Part shown: piece after piece, positions 45,124 to 54,134 of the stretch
Layout: every line of letters begins with the position of its first letter
How positions within the stretch are numbered: position 1 is the first letter of the stretch
Assembly (NCBI RefSeq): GCF_002095535.1
Contig: NZ_MLJI01000002.1
Span: 505,786 to 569,785, forward strand
DNA: 64,000 bases
Origin: Pantoea cypripedii
GTDB taxonomy: Bacteria > Pseudomonadota > Gammaproteobacteria > Enterobacterales > Enterobacteriaceae
Reading direction: 5' to 3'
The notes under the pieces: model-generated
What the model was told of the DNA's origin: nothing
Database searches by the model: none
Seen by the model: the letters and a program-made list of their open reading frames with translations, nothing else
Program-made: the position numbers and the translations under genes

Positions 45124-46475
45124 TCAGGCGTTGCCCAATCGGCACAAAACCTTCATCAGTTTGTCTAAGAAAAAGTCGGCATCATTGGCACCGAAGCATA
45201 ACGGTGAACGAATTTTCAGGCTGTTGCCATAGGCTCCCGCTGCCCCAATCAGCACCCCTTCATACCTGAGCGCGTTAATCACACTGCGGGTCAGTTGGGT
45301 GTCGGGTTGTCCGTTTTGCGGATGGGTGAATTCAACGGCATTAAATAAACCGGCACCGCGAATGTGTGACACCGTCGCAAACTCTGCCGCAATGGCACGC
45401 AGTCCCTGACGCAGATAATCACCATTGACCCTGGCGTTATTCAGCAACGATTCTTCTTCAATGACCTGCAGGACACTCAGGCCTACCGCCGCCGCAACCG
45501 GATTGCCACCGAAGGTGTTGAAGTACTCGGTTTGCTGGCTAAACCTTGCCAGGATTTCCGGACGAGTGATGACCGCTGACATGGGATAGCCGTTCCCCAT
45601 CGGTTTACCGAGGGTAACGATATCAGGCTGAATACCATGCCGCTGGAAACACCAGTAATGAGAACCGGTACGGCCGAATCCGGGCTGGACTTCATCAGCG
45701 ATAAACAGTCCACCCTGCTGTTGAATAACGTTGACCGCACCAGCCAGAAAGCCGGTGTTATCGGCAAACACACCATCGCTGGAAAAAATGGTATCCACCA
45801 GCAGAGCGGCGCAGCCAAAACCGGCCTCATCGAGCGATGCCGCCGCCAGGCGCACGTCAGCAGCAAATTTATCCGCGAGCGTCTGGCCCGGCAACAGGGT
45901 GCGGGCGTCAGGTGCCGGGACCGTCCGCACATAAGCAGGCAGCTGCTGGGAGTGATGCCCGGATGGTGAGACCTCCATCACCGCCGAGGTGTTTCCGTGA
46001 TAGGCATTCTCAGTGACGATAATCCCTTGTTTGCCACTCACCATGCGTGCCATGCGCAGGGCGATGTCATTGCTTTCGCTCCCGGTGCAGGTAAAACAAT
46101 ATTGGAGAGATGAGAGGGGAATGTCGCCAGCAGCGCTTCTGAATAATTCTCCAGTACCGAAAACAGGTAACGTGTATTGGTATTCAACGCACCGGCCTGT
46201 TTTGCCATCGCTGCAACTACCCTCGGATGGCAGTGGCCGACACTGGGCACATTGTTGTACATATCGAGATAACGGTTGCCTTGCGCATCGGTCATCCAGG
46301 TTCCCTGCGCGCTCACCATCTCAATCGGTTGCTGATAAAACAGCACTGAGCTGGCCCCCTGTGTATTCTGCCGTCTGGCGATTTGGGTCAGCAGTTGTTC
46401 ATCAATCTGCTCACTGCCATCCAGCTCGAAACGGTTGAGACCCAGAATGGGTTTTTTAATGGTCACATCAGACAT
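45124..46475 (-). pseudogene. Class III aminotransferase/phospho-lyase with one-base frameshift
   Basis: The gene would encode 450 aa, the normal class III length, but the frame shifts once. Up to about residue 126 the frame from 46475 reads correctly (FLDMYNNVPSVGHCHPRVV-like start). After SNIV it leaves the family pattern, while the frame that ends at 45124 continues with TCTGSESND, DEVQPGFGRTG and LGKPMGNGYPMSAV. Adding one T to the four-T run (plus-strand A run 46093-46096) restores the whole protein. GKPMGNG with the PLP Lys is characteristic of the ethanolamine-phosphate/hydroxylysine-phosphate phospho-lyase branch. It starts 8 bases inside the kinase gene. Either a sequencing error or a real recent lesion. 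Confidence 0.85.
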
Positions 46476-47484
46476 CCTGCAAGGTCTCCCGGTTAATCAG
46501 CTGGTTAGCCAGATATTTTTTCCCCAGCGCGAGCGTATTCTCCACCCAGCCCGGTCTCAGTTGTTGCGCTGTCGGGGTTTCCGCATGGCTGCTCATCCAC
46601 GCTGTCAGCTGCAGACGGCGCAGCATCACCAGAACCGGCAGTATCTCCTCGTCACAGGATGAGAATTGGCGCACCGTTCGATAGCCTGACACCCAGGCCT
46701 GGCAATATTCGCTCAGACGAACGTCGTCTTCGATAAAACTTACCGCCGTGGCGAAATCCCAGCCGTACCAGCAGATGCCACAATCATCAAAATCGATAAC
46801 GGTCAGCTTGTCTCCGGCAACCAGCAGGTTTGCCAGCCGCATATCACAGTGAACCAGCCCGAAACGGTCAGGCGCGTGGCCATAATTCCCGAGCTTGTGT
46901 TTTATGTCGTCTTCAACCTGCGTCAGCAAAGCCCGTTCACCGGGCGTAAACGGATGCAGTGCACGCCAGTCGCCCCAGAATCCCTGCTCTCCGATGATGG
47001 TTTCCAGGCGCCAGGTTCTGCGCGTAAAACTCTCCGGTCGTTGCCATTGCTGGCTATGCTGGTGCAGATGGCCTGCTGTCTGGCCCAGACGCCGATACCA
47101 GTGATGTAAATTCACCTCGCTGTTCGGTTCACTGCCAGGGATAAACTCAAAAGCGACTACCCAGGTTGAAGTGTCTCCCTCTTTCAATTCGGCAATGTGT
47201 TCACCGTTGAGCATGGCGATGGAGGCTGCAACGTTGATATCGCCTTGTGCTTTCACGGCATGGAGCCAGGCCAGTTCGGAGTTGATCTCCTGCGGTGTAC
47301 TGCAGCCGGGGCGATGCACGCGCAGGATCAGGCGCTGTGCGGTGGCCGTATCTTTCACCAGAAATGTGGCGTTTTCAGAGAACGTCAACAGCGCCAATTC
47401 TGCTGCCTTATCTATCCCCCACTGCGGGAGCAACGGCCTGAGACCCGCCTCCAGGCGTTCAAGATATGCGTTGTTATAAACCAT
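46468..47484 (-). CDS. APH/choline-kinase-fold phosphotransferase (amino-alcohol kinase candidate)
   Basis: The protein has 338 aa. The kinase core shows an N-lobe with LILRVHRPG (Lys is replaced by Arg-Val-His around the ATP strand), the Brenner catalytic motif HCDMRLANLL and the metal motif VIDFDDCG. The fold is shared by choline/ethanolamine, homoserine and hydroxylysine kinases and aminoglycoside phosphotransferases. Directly followed by a phospho-lyase-type aminotransferase, it most likely phosphorylates an amino alcohol such as 1-amino-2-propanol, ethanolamine or hydroxylysine. The kinase/phospho-lyase pairing is known biochemically for aminopropanol in Erwinia. Confidence 0.82.
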   Translation of the reverse strand: MVYNNAYLERLEAGLRPLLPQWGIDKAAELALLTFSENATFLVKDTATAQRLILRVHRPGCSTPQEINSELAWLHAVKAQGDINVAASIAMLNGEHIAELKEGDTSTWVVAFEFIPGSEPNSEVNLHHWYRRLGQTAGHLHQHSQQWQRPESFTRRTWRLETIIGEQGFWGDWRALHPFTPGERALLTQVEDDIKHKLGNYGHAPDRFGLVHCDMRLANLLVAGDKLTVIDFDDCGICWYGWDFATAVSFIEDDVRLSEYCQAWVSGYRTVRQFSSCDEEILPVLVMLRRLQLTAWMSSHAETPTAQQLRPGWVENTLALGKKYLANQLINRETLQDV

Positions 47485-47504
47485 CTCACTTTCCTTTTTG
47501 ATGC

Positions 47505-47525
47505 AAGTGCAACATTTTTATGTTG
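47505..47525. promoter_or_regulatory. DeoR-type operator dyad, kinase side
   Basis: CAACAT and ATGTTG are inverted across TTTT (47510-47525), within an AAGTGCAACATT sequence that recurs at 47860. It lies about 25 bases upstream of the kinase ATG. Confidence 0.5.
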
Positions 47526-47851
47526 GATTTATTTTTTTATCAAGTTCTGTTTGATGTCGGCTGCGTTTTTCTCAAACAACGAATCTCTGACGAGTGATGA
47601 GGTATTGATATTCAGGGGTTATTCTTGAATAAGATGTTGTTTTGTAATGTTTTATTGTGTTGTCGCGTCTCATCGTCATTGCAGCGCACTTAAAGGGAGC
47701 ATCATTAAAGGCCTTAACCACTTATCGCAGAAAAGACAGAAAGTGATTTCGATTTAATGTGATGAATCTATTGATAAAAATTTAAGATATTTCGCACCTG
47801 ATTGGTGCCCCATTCGTGGGCATTGATAAAGCCGAAAAATCCACACAGTTA

Positions 47852-47873
47852 AATGTTGAAAGTGCAACATTAT
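47852..47873. promoter_or_regulatory. DeoR-type operator dyad, amidase side
   Basis: AATGTTG and CAACATT form perfect 7-base arms across six bases (47852-47871), containing the same AAGTGCAACATT as the site at 47505. It lies about 60 bases before the amidase ATG. The two sites bracket the 446-base divergent promoter region and are good candidates for the local DeoR regulator. Confidence 0.55.
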
Positions 47874-47930
47874 TGTGATTATTCTCTGTTAACGAACTGG
47901 CAATTCACGTTAATAAAGACAGGGGATACG

Positions 47931-49385
47931 ATGCGCGATGAAGTGAATATTTTGTTGCTCAATGCCTTTGAGCTTTCGGCAATGATTAAAAACAAGGCGA
48001 TCACCTGCCGCAGGGTGATGGAAATTTATCTCGACCATATCGACAGGACCAATCCCCTCGTCAATGCCATTATCAGCCTGCGCAGCAGAGAAGCACTTTT
48101 AGCCGAAGCGGATGAAAAGGATCTGGCATTGCAGCGCGGTGATTATCAGGGCTGGCTGCATGGTTTCCCCTTTGCGGTTAAAGATCTCGCGTTCACCAAA
48201 GGGGTCACGACTACTCTGGGGTGTGCCGCCTTTGCCGATAACATCCCGTCAAAAGACTCGCTGATTGTTGAACGCATTAAATCTCAGGGGGCGATTGTGA
48301 TTGGCAAAACCAACACGCCTGAATTCGGACTGGGATCGCAGACTTACAACAGCGTATTTGGTGCGACGGCGAATGCCTGGAACCACCAACTGACGGCGGG
48401 AGGGAGTAGTGGCGGAACCGCCTCTGCGCTCGCCATGTATATGCTACCCGTTGCCGATGGCAGCGATATGATGGGATCGTTACGTAATCCGGCTGCATTC
48501 AATAATATCTATGGCTTTCGCCCCTCCCAGGGACGTGTGCCACTCAGCGAAACCAGCGAACTTTATTTCAACCAAATGGCGACGGAAGGGCCGATGGGGC
48601 GCTGCGTGCAGGATGTTGCTCTGCTGCTGGCCACGCTGGCGGGGCGGGACGACCGCGCACCGCTTTCCCTGGAGGGTGATGGTGCCGAATTCACCGCCAC
48701 GCTGGAATCAGATTGTCATGGGTTGAAGGTCGGCTGGCTGGGTGACCTGGATGGCCATTTGTCGATTGAAGAGGGGGTCTTGCCATTGTGTGGCAATGCG
48801 CTCAGCACGCTGTCGGCCATCGGTTGCCATGTTACCAATGCCTCGCTGGATAGTGATTTAACGCAAGTCTGGCAGGCCTGGTGTCAGTTAAGACAGGCAT
48901 CGGTTGCGCATGCTTTATTGCCCCTCTATTCCGACAGTGAAAAGAGGAAATTACTGAAACCGGAAGCCATCTGGGAAATTGAAAACGGTCTGTCACTGAG
49001 TGCCGGGCAATTAATGCAAGCGGCCTCGGTGCGAACGGACTTTTATCGCGCCATGCTGTCGCTTTTTGCCGAGTTTGATTATCTCGTGTTACCGGCAGCC
49101 CAGGTATTCCCGTTCGATAAAACCATCCACTGGCCGACGCAGATCGCCGGAAAAACGATGGATACTTACCACCGCTGGATGGAAGTCACGATCTACGGCA
49201 GTTTATCCGGCTGTCCGGTTGCCAGCGTCCCTGCCGGATTTAATGAAGCAGGATTGCCCACAGGCATACAAATTATTGGAAAACCTCAGTGCGATATGGA
49301 TGTTCTCCGCCTTGCTTACGCGTATGAGCGCGCATGGCAGGGAAAATCAAGCACATTGCCGCCCACCATTCAGTTTGTCGCGTGA
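47931..49385 (+). CDS. Amidase-signature family hydrolase
   Basis: The protein has 484 aa; the ATG at 47931 follows AGGGGATACG. The Ser-cisSer-Lys triad is complete: Lys84 in FAVKDL, cis-Ser about 159 in AGGSSGGT, and nucleophile Ser183 in MGSLRNPAAF. It hydrolyses a C-N amide bond, in the cytoplasm since there is no signal peptide. In this cluster it could release an amino alcohol or amino acid from an amide brought in by the symporter at 49425. A longer frame from 47853 has no ribosome site. Confidence 0.92.
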   Translation: MRDEVNILLLNAFELSAMIKNKAITCRRVMEIYLDHIDRTNPLVNAIISLRSREALLAEADEKDLALQRGDYQGWLHGFPFAVKDLAFTKGVTTTLGCAAFADNIPSKDSLIVERIKSQGAIVIGKTNTPEFGLGSQTYNSVFGATANAWNHQLTAGGSSGGTASALAMYMLPVADGSDMMGSLRNPAAFNNIYGFRPSQGRVPLSETSELYFNQMATEGPMGRCVQDVALLLATLAGRDDRAPLSLEGDGAEFTATLESDCHGLKVGWLGDLDGHLSIEEGVLPLCGNALSTLSAIGCHVTNASLDSDLTQVWQAWCQLRQASVAHALLPLYSDSEKRKLLKPEAIWEIENGLSLSAGQLMQAASVRTDFYRAMLSLFAEFDYLVLPAAQVFPFDKTIHWPTQIAGKTMDTYHRWMEVTIYGSLSGCPVASVPAGFNEAGLPTGIQIIGKPQCDMDVLRLAYAYERAWQGKSSTLPPTIQFVA

Positions 49386-49424
49386 GTGGGATCATTCATT
49401 CATATTATTAAGCAGGGGATTAAC

Positions 49425-50693
49425 ATGGCTAATCGTAAAAAGATTATCGCCGGGACGATTGGTAACGTTCTGGAATGGTATGACTTTCTTATTTATGGTT
49501 TCTTTTCCGCCGTCATTGCACGCGAGTTTTTTCCATTAGAAAATGAATACAGCTCATTGATGATCTCTCTTGCTACCTTTGGTGTGGGTTTCTTTACCCG
49601 GCCGATTGGTGGAATAGTCATTGGTATGTTTGCCGATAAATACGGCCGTAAGCAGGCATTACAGTTAATTATCTGGATTATGTTTGCCGCCGTGTTTATT
49701 TTCGTCGTTACGCCTTCATATCATCAAATCGGTATCGCCGCGCCTGTTCTGTTGATCATTGCGCGCCTGCTGCAGGGCTTTGCGACCGGGGGTGAATACG
49801 CCAGCTCCACCTCCTATCTGGTAGAAGGGTCGGACGAAAGTAAAAGAACCTATTATGGCTCGTGGCAGCTCTTCGGGCAGTGTTTTGCTGTTATCCTCGC
49901 CTCGCTGATCTCAGGTTTTATCTTCAAACTCCCGGAAGGTAGCGTCGATAGCTGGGGCTGGCGCGTTGCATTTGCCGTCGGGCTGATTATCTGTCCGGTG
50001 GGTATCTGGATCCGCAACAACCTGGCGGAATCGGAAGAGTTTGCCACCGTTAAAAAAGCAGAAGCAAAACAGCCTGCTTCCCGTACCTATGATGTGAAGA
50101 ATATTGTGAAAGGATTCGGGCTGGTGGTCAGTGGCACGGTCAGTTTTTACGTGTTGCTGATCAACATGCCTGCCTTTGCCAGCAAGCAACTCGGAATGTC
50201 TATCGGCACGGTGCTGAATATCCAGATTGCCGTGGTGGTGATGATGGCCATCCTGATTCCGTTGCTTGGCATGCTGGGAGATAAGATTGGCCGCAAACGC
50301 CTGTTTATTGCCGCGACTGTCGCTTATTTTGTGATGGTGATGCCGCTGTTCAAATGGCTGGTCGCCAGTCCGGATGCGGGTAATTTGTTTGTCATGCAAT
50401 TGATTCTGGGGGTGTGTCTGGCGGGGCAGTTTGCCACCATGCCCACCATGTTGACACTGCTGTTCCCGGTAGAAAGCCGCGTGACCTCGCTTTCGATCAG
50501 CTACAACCTCGCGACCATGACCTTTGGCGGATTCTCGCCGTTTATTGTGACCTGGCTTTCTCACTCATGGGGCGTTATTGCGCCAGGATATTATATGTTT
50601 GCGGTTTCGGCCATCAGCCTGATTGCCGCGGTATTTTTCCCCAAAGACCAGAAAAGCGTGAAAATGTCAGTCGCAAGCCAGCTGGCTGAATAA
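49425..50693 (+). CDS. MHS-family MFS symporter (ShiA/ProP/KgtP type)
   Basis: The protein has 422 aa; the ATG at 49425 follows CAGGGGATTAAC. The family features are GNVLEWYDFLIYGFFS in TM1, RPIGGIVIGMFADKYGRKQAL between TM2 and TM3, and RLLQGFATGGEYASSTSYLVE in TM4. MHS transporters import organic acids, betaines and similar metabolites with protons. It is downstream of the amidase gene in the same operon and probably imports its substrate. Confidence 0.92.
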   Translation: MANRKKIIAGTIGNVLEWYDFLIYGFFSAVIAREFFPLENEYSSLMISLATFGVGFFTRPIGGIVIGMFADKYGRKQALQLIIWIMFAAVFIFVVTPSYHQIGIAAPVLLIIARLLQGFATGGEYASSTSYLVEGSDESKRTYYGSWQLFGQCFAVILASLISGFIFKLPEGSVDSWGWRVAFAVGLIICPVGIWIRNNLAESEEFATVKKAEAKQPASRTYDVKNIVKGFGLVVSGTVSFYVLLINMPAFASKQLGMSIGTVLNIQIAVVVMMAILIPLLGMLGDKIGRKRLFIAATVAYFVMVMPLFKWLVASPDAGNLFVMQLILGVCLAGQFATMPTMLTLLFPVESRVTSLSISYNLATMTFGGFSPFIVTWLSHSWGVIAPGYYMFAVSAISLIAAVFFPKDQKSVKMSVASQLAE

Positions 50694-50740
50694 TGCGAGG
50701 TTGAGTGATGGCGCAGTTTCCAGCGTCCATCACTCAGATT

Positions 50741-51490
50741 TCAGCTCATCAATAACTCTTCGATTTCCGCTTTGCATTGTCTGAGTGAGGCCAGCAGTGT
50801 ATCGACACTGGCTTCGAATCGCAGAGCGGGAACCGCGACGGACACGGCATAGCGTTCATTCAAAGCAGAGTGGATTGCCACGCTGACGGCGCAAACTCCC
50901 ATAGCATGTTCTTCAAGATCAATGGCAAATCCCTGACGCCGGATTTTCTCCATCTCCTGCAAAATGGCCGCTCTGGAACTGAGTGAGTTTGCGGTTCTGA
51001 CTTCAGGTTTTGCTGAGTACATCAGTTCAAGCTGTTCATCCGGCAGAGCCGCCAGCAACGCTTTACCTGGCGCGGTGCAGTGGCAGGGGAACGCCGTGCC
51101 AACTGAGGAAACCACGCGTAATTCCTGGTCTGAAGCAAATTGGCTGACAAGCAGGGCGTAAGATCCTCTGAAGACGCTCAGGTCGATTGTTTCCCGTGTG
51201 CGTCTGCCAAGCGTCTCAATCGCCGGACGTGATAACGACACAACATCGATGTGGGCAGACGCAGCCATACGCGCCAGCGCGGGTCCCACCCGCACCTTTC
51301 CCGCCCCGTTCATCAGCAACTGTTCTGCTTCCAGCGCGCTGACCAGACGGTGCACCGTACTGCGAGGCATACCCGTTCGGCGCGCTAACGCGGTAATGGT
51401 GACGCCATCAGGATCATCCTCAATGGCTCTGAGCAGCTGTGCCGCCCGCGCGATAACCTTGGATCCTGCATTATCAGAATCACTGTCCAT
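50741..51490 (-). CDS. IclR-family transcriptional regulator
   Basis: The protein has 249 aa. The winged HTH is AAQLLRAIEDDPDGVTITALARRTGMPRSTVHRLVSALE, followed by the IclR effector domain with CHCTAPGKALLAALPDEQL and GVCAVSVAIHS. It is convergent with the MHS symporter and divergent from the MFS exporter at 51607. It most likely controls that exporter through the palindrome at 51556. Confidence 0.92.
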   Translation of the reverse strand: MDSDSDNAGSKVIARAAQLLRAIEDDPDGVTITALARRTGMPRSTVHRLVSALEAEQLLMNGAGKVRVGPALARMAASAHIDVVSLSRPAIETLGRRTRETIDLSVFRGSYALLVSQFASDQELRVVSSVGTAFPCHCTAPGKALLAALPDEQLELMYSAKPEVRTANSLSSRAAILQEMEKIRRQGFAIDLEEHAMGVCAVSVAIHSALNERYAVSVAVPALRFEASVDTLLASLRQCKAEIEELLMS

Positions 51491-51555
51491 CGGTTGCTCC
51501 CCAGCTTCAGTTTACATTCTGCACATTGACATCCTCTGACTATAACACGAATACT

Positions 51556-51570
51556 ATCCACAATGTGGAT
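51556..51570. promoter_or_regulatory. Candidate IclR operator
   Basis: ATCCACA and TGTGGAT are perfect inverted arms around one base. A second short dyad, ATTATCCGAATAAT, follows directly at 51573-51586. Both lie in the 116-base divergent region between the IclR and MFS genes. The 15-base form is typical for IclR proteins. Confidence 0.55.
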
Positions 51571-51606
51571 TGATTATCCGAATAATGGACATCTGGAGAG
51601 TGTTAC

Positions 51607-52761
51607 ATGCAACAGATTAACCGTGTTGGCGGCTTTGTTCTGCTGGCCGTCGCTTGTCTGACCATCATGGTGGGATGCGTCATTGTTCCCGGCCTGACGG
51701 GGATCTCGGACGCTTTGGGCGTTAAAGGTGCTGAAAGCTGGCTGGTCACACTTCCTTCGCTGGGCGTTGTGGTATTTGGCCCACTGGCGGGGCGTTTTAT
51801 TGAAAAAGCAGGGTTGTTTATGGCCCTTTGTCTCGGGTTGTTTCTCTATGGATTGCTGGGGGGAGCCGGGGCTTTTCTGTCGGGATATGGACTGGTTTTT
51901 GCTGATCGCTTTTTACTGGGTGGTGCGACAGCTCTGGTCATGTCTGCGGGTACCGGTCTGATATCGGTGTTTTATAACGGCACGGCGCGTATGCAAATGA
52001 TCGCCCGTCAGGGGATGTCGATTGAGCTGGGTGGGGTGATTTTCCTGTTCATCGGCGGCTTACTGGCAGCCGTGGGCTGGCGCTGGCCTTTCAGCCTGTA
52101 TCTGTTTGCGTGGCTGATGCTGGCGATGGTGCTGGTTTTTGTGCCGCGTCCGGGCAGGGCGGTGGTGGCTAAAGTGCCAGAGAGAAACAACGATGCAGGT
52201 CCATCGGCAGCCATGGTGCTGACGTGGATCGCCGCGCTCTTCTCCATGATTGTTTTCTTTACCGCCATCGTTCTGCTACCGCTGCATTTGCACGGCATGG
52301 GCGTCACTGAATCCCAGACGGGATATTTTCTGTCTTTTGTCTCGCTGGTTGCCGTCGCCGGTGCCTGGCTGATGCCAAAACTTGTCAGCCGTCTGGGGGA
52401 TTTCACTACCTTGTCGGCTGCATTTGGTTTTTACACGCTGGCGCATCTGACCTTCGCACTGGCAGCTTCGATGCCGGTTTTTGTCCTCGGTGGTATTGCG
52501 CTGGGGCTGGGTTTTGGTTTTTCGGTGCCGCTGGTCAATCACCTGATTGTTGAGCTAAGTAGCCCAGACCAGCGGGGAAGAAATCTGGCCCGCCTCTCGA
52601 TGGCGATTTTTCTCGGGCAGTTTCTGTCAGCTTTTATGGGTTACTTCCCCGGTACTTTGTCTGCGGTATTCAGCTTTGCGGCGCTGGTGGCCCTGGTCTC
52701 TGGCCTGTATATCCGGTTCCGCAGCCGCGCCAGGCCTGCTTTCCGTTCCGAACAGCGATAA
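51607..52761 (+). CDS. MFS transporter, IclR-controlled
   Basis: The protein has 384 aa with about twelve TM segments. Features include VIVPGLTGISDALGV in the first loop, PLAGRFIEKAGLF (the MFS loop 2-3 motif variant), RFLLGGATALVMSAGTGL in TM4, and GLGFGFSVPLVNHLIVELSSPDQRGRN in the second half. It is of the DHA1/YfcJ-like exporter type. Substrate unknown. It probably responds to the divergent IclR regulator. Confidence 0.85.
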   Translation: MQQINRVGGFVLLAVACLTIMVGCVIVPGLTGISDALGVKGAESWLVTLPSLGVVVFGPLAGRFIEKAGLFMALCLGLFLYGLLGGAGAFLSGYGLVFADRFLLGGATALVMSAGTGLISVFYNGTARMQMIARQGMSIELGGVIFLFIGGLLAAVGWRWPFSLYLFAWLMLAMVLVFVPRPGRAVVAKVPERNNDAGPSAAMVLTWIAALFSMIVFFTAIVLLPLHLHGMGVTESQTGYFLSFVSLVAVAGAWLMPKLVSRLGDFTTLSAAFGFYTLAHLTFALAASMPVFVLGGIALGLGFGFSVPLVNHLIVELSSPDQRGRNLARLSMAIFLGQFLSAFMGYFPGTLSAVFSFAALVALVSGLYIRFRSRARPAFRSEQR

Positions 52762-52818
52762 GGTTCAGCGTTTTTTTGATTCTGGTTATCCAGGTCACCA
52801 CGACGTGGCTGGCGAAGG

Positions 52819-53820
52819 TCAATGGGTCAGCCAGCTTTCAGCAATCAGCTGGTGGGAGCGAATGCGCGCGTCTGCATCATGGATCCAGGAGTTAACCATG
52901 ATTTCATCTGCGCCTGTGCGTCGGACCAGATCCTGCAGCCCTTTGCGCACCATATCTGGCGATCCCCACACCGACTCGCGCAGCTGGCTCAGTACGCGCT
53001 GAGATTCCATGGGATGCCACAGGGCATTCATGTCATCAACGGGTTTGGGAAGTCTGACTTCCACACCGCGCCCAAGGTTAAGGAACTTCTGCAACTCGGT
53101 GGTGGCGAGATAATCCGCTTCCTGCTGTGTTTCAGCGGCCACCACGTTGACACACACCATGACATAGGGAGCAGTCAGCGCTTCTGATGGCTGGAAGTTT
53201 TTACGGTAAGTGTCGATAGCCGACAGCATGGCATCGGGGGCAAAGTGTGAAGCAAACACCAGTGGCAACCCTTTTAATGCCGCCAGTTGCGCGCTGAAGG
53301 TGCTGGAGCCGAGCAACCACAACGGAATAGCCAGGCCTGCTCCCGGCACCGCAGTGATGCGCTGTCCGGCGCGGGCAGGGGAGAGATAGTATTCAAGCTC
53401 TTCGAGCATATCCGGGAAATCCAGCCCAAGCGCACGTGTTTCGCGGCGCAACGCCTGAAGGGTTTGCTGGTCAGTACCCGGCGCACGGCCTAAGCCAAGA
53501 TCCACACGTCCCGGATATAGGGTCTCCAGCGTGCCAAACTGTTCTGCTATCACCAGCGGGGCATGGTTCGGCAGCATAATTCCGCCAGAACCGATGCGGA
53601 TACTCTGCGTCTTAGCCCCAATGTGGCTAAGAATGACTGACGTGGCGGCACTGGCGATATCAACCATATTGTGGTGCTCAGCCATCCAGAAGCGCTTGAA
53701 ACCGGCTTTCTCCGCTGCCTGAGCCAGACGCACGCTGTTGGTTATTGCCTCGGAAAGTGTATTTCCTTCGGTAATCGGTGCCAGGTCGAGTAAAGAAAGT
53801 GGAATATGTTTATGGTTCAT
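52819..53820 (-). CDS. Luciferase-like monooxygenase, YhbW/MsnO8 type
   Basis: The protein has 333 aa; the ATG at 53820 was chosen because the 41-residue upstream extension has no family match. Features are [11 protein letters not shown] at the start, [75 protein letters not shown], and [25 protein letters not shown]. These are the standard segments of the YhbW family. Its physiological role is not established. It is convergent with the MFS gene. Confidence 0.9.
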   Translation of the reverse strand: MNHKHIPLSLLDLAPITEGNTLSEAITNSVRLAQAAEKAGFKRFWMAEHHNMVDIASAATSVILSHIGAKTQSIRIGSGGIMLPNHAPLVIAEQFGTLETLYPGRVDLGLGRAPGTDQQTLQALRRETRALGLDFPDMLEELEYYLSPARAGQRITAVPGAGLAIPLWLLGSSTFSAQLAALKGLPLVFASHFAPDAMLSAIDTYRKNFQPSEALTAPYVMVCVNVVAAETQQEADYLATTELQKFLNLGRGVEVRLPKPVDDMNALWHPMESQRVLSQLRESVWGSPDMVRKGLQDLVRRTGADEIMVNSWIHDADARIRSHQLIAESWLTH

Positions 53821-54002
53821 AGTTTTTTCCTCAGCCTCCGTGAGAGAGGGGGCCAGATTGTTAACACGGAAACTACTATGATTGTTTTTTATTCGGTGAT
53901 AAATCAGGCTTAGGTCGCATCTATGTAGACATTTATTCCACAATTGATTGTTTTGAATCCGATCGGCTGGCGTCCATTTTCACAGGCTTTTTATTGATGT
54001 TC

Positions 54003-54096
54003 GGGCCGTAAAGTCCGTTATGGGCCGTAAAAAGCCTGCCTGGGCCGTAAATATCATGTAATATGGGCCGTAAATAGCGTTGCCGTGGGCCGTAAA
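54003..54096 (+). repeat. Five direct repeats GGGCCGTAAA upstream of the fic gene
   Basis: Identical 10-base units start at 54003, 54022, 54042, 54065 and 54087, that is 19-23 bases apart or about two helical turns. Four are preceded by T. The array covers the 130 bases before the fic ATG. It is the kind of arrangement bound by a protein on one face of the helix, here most likely the N-terminal HTH of the Fic protein. Confidence 0.85.
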
Positions 54097-54134
54097 TTTT
54101 CCTGGTCAGGAAAACGACGTCAATGGAGGATTTC

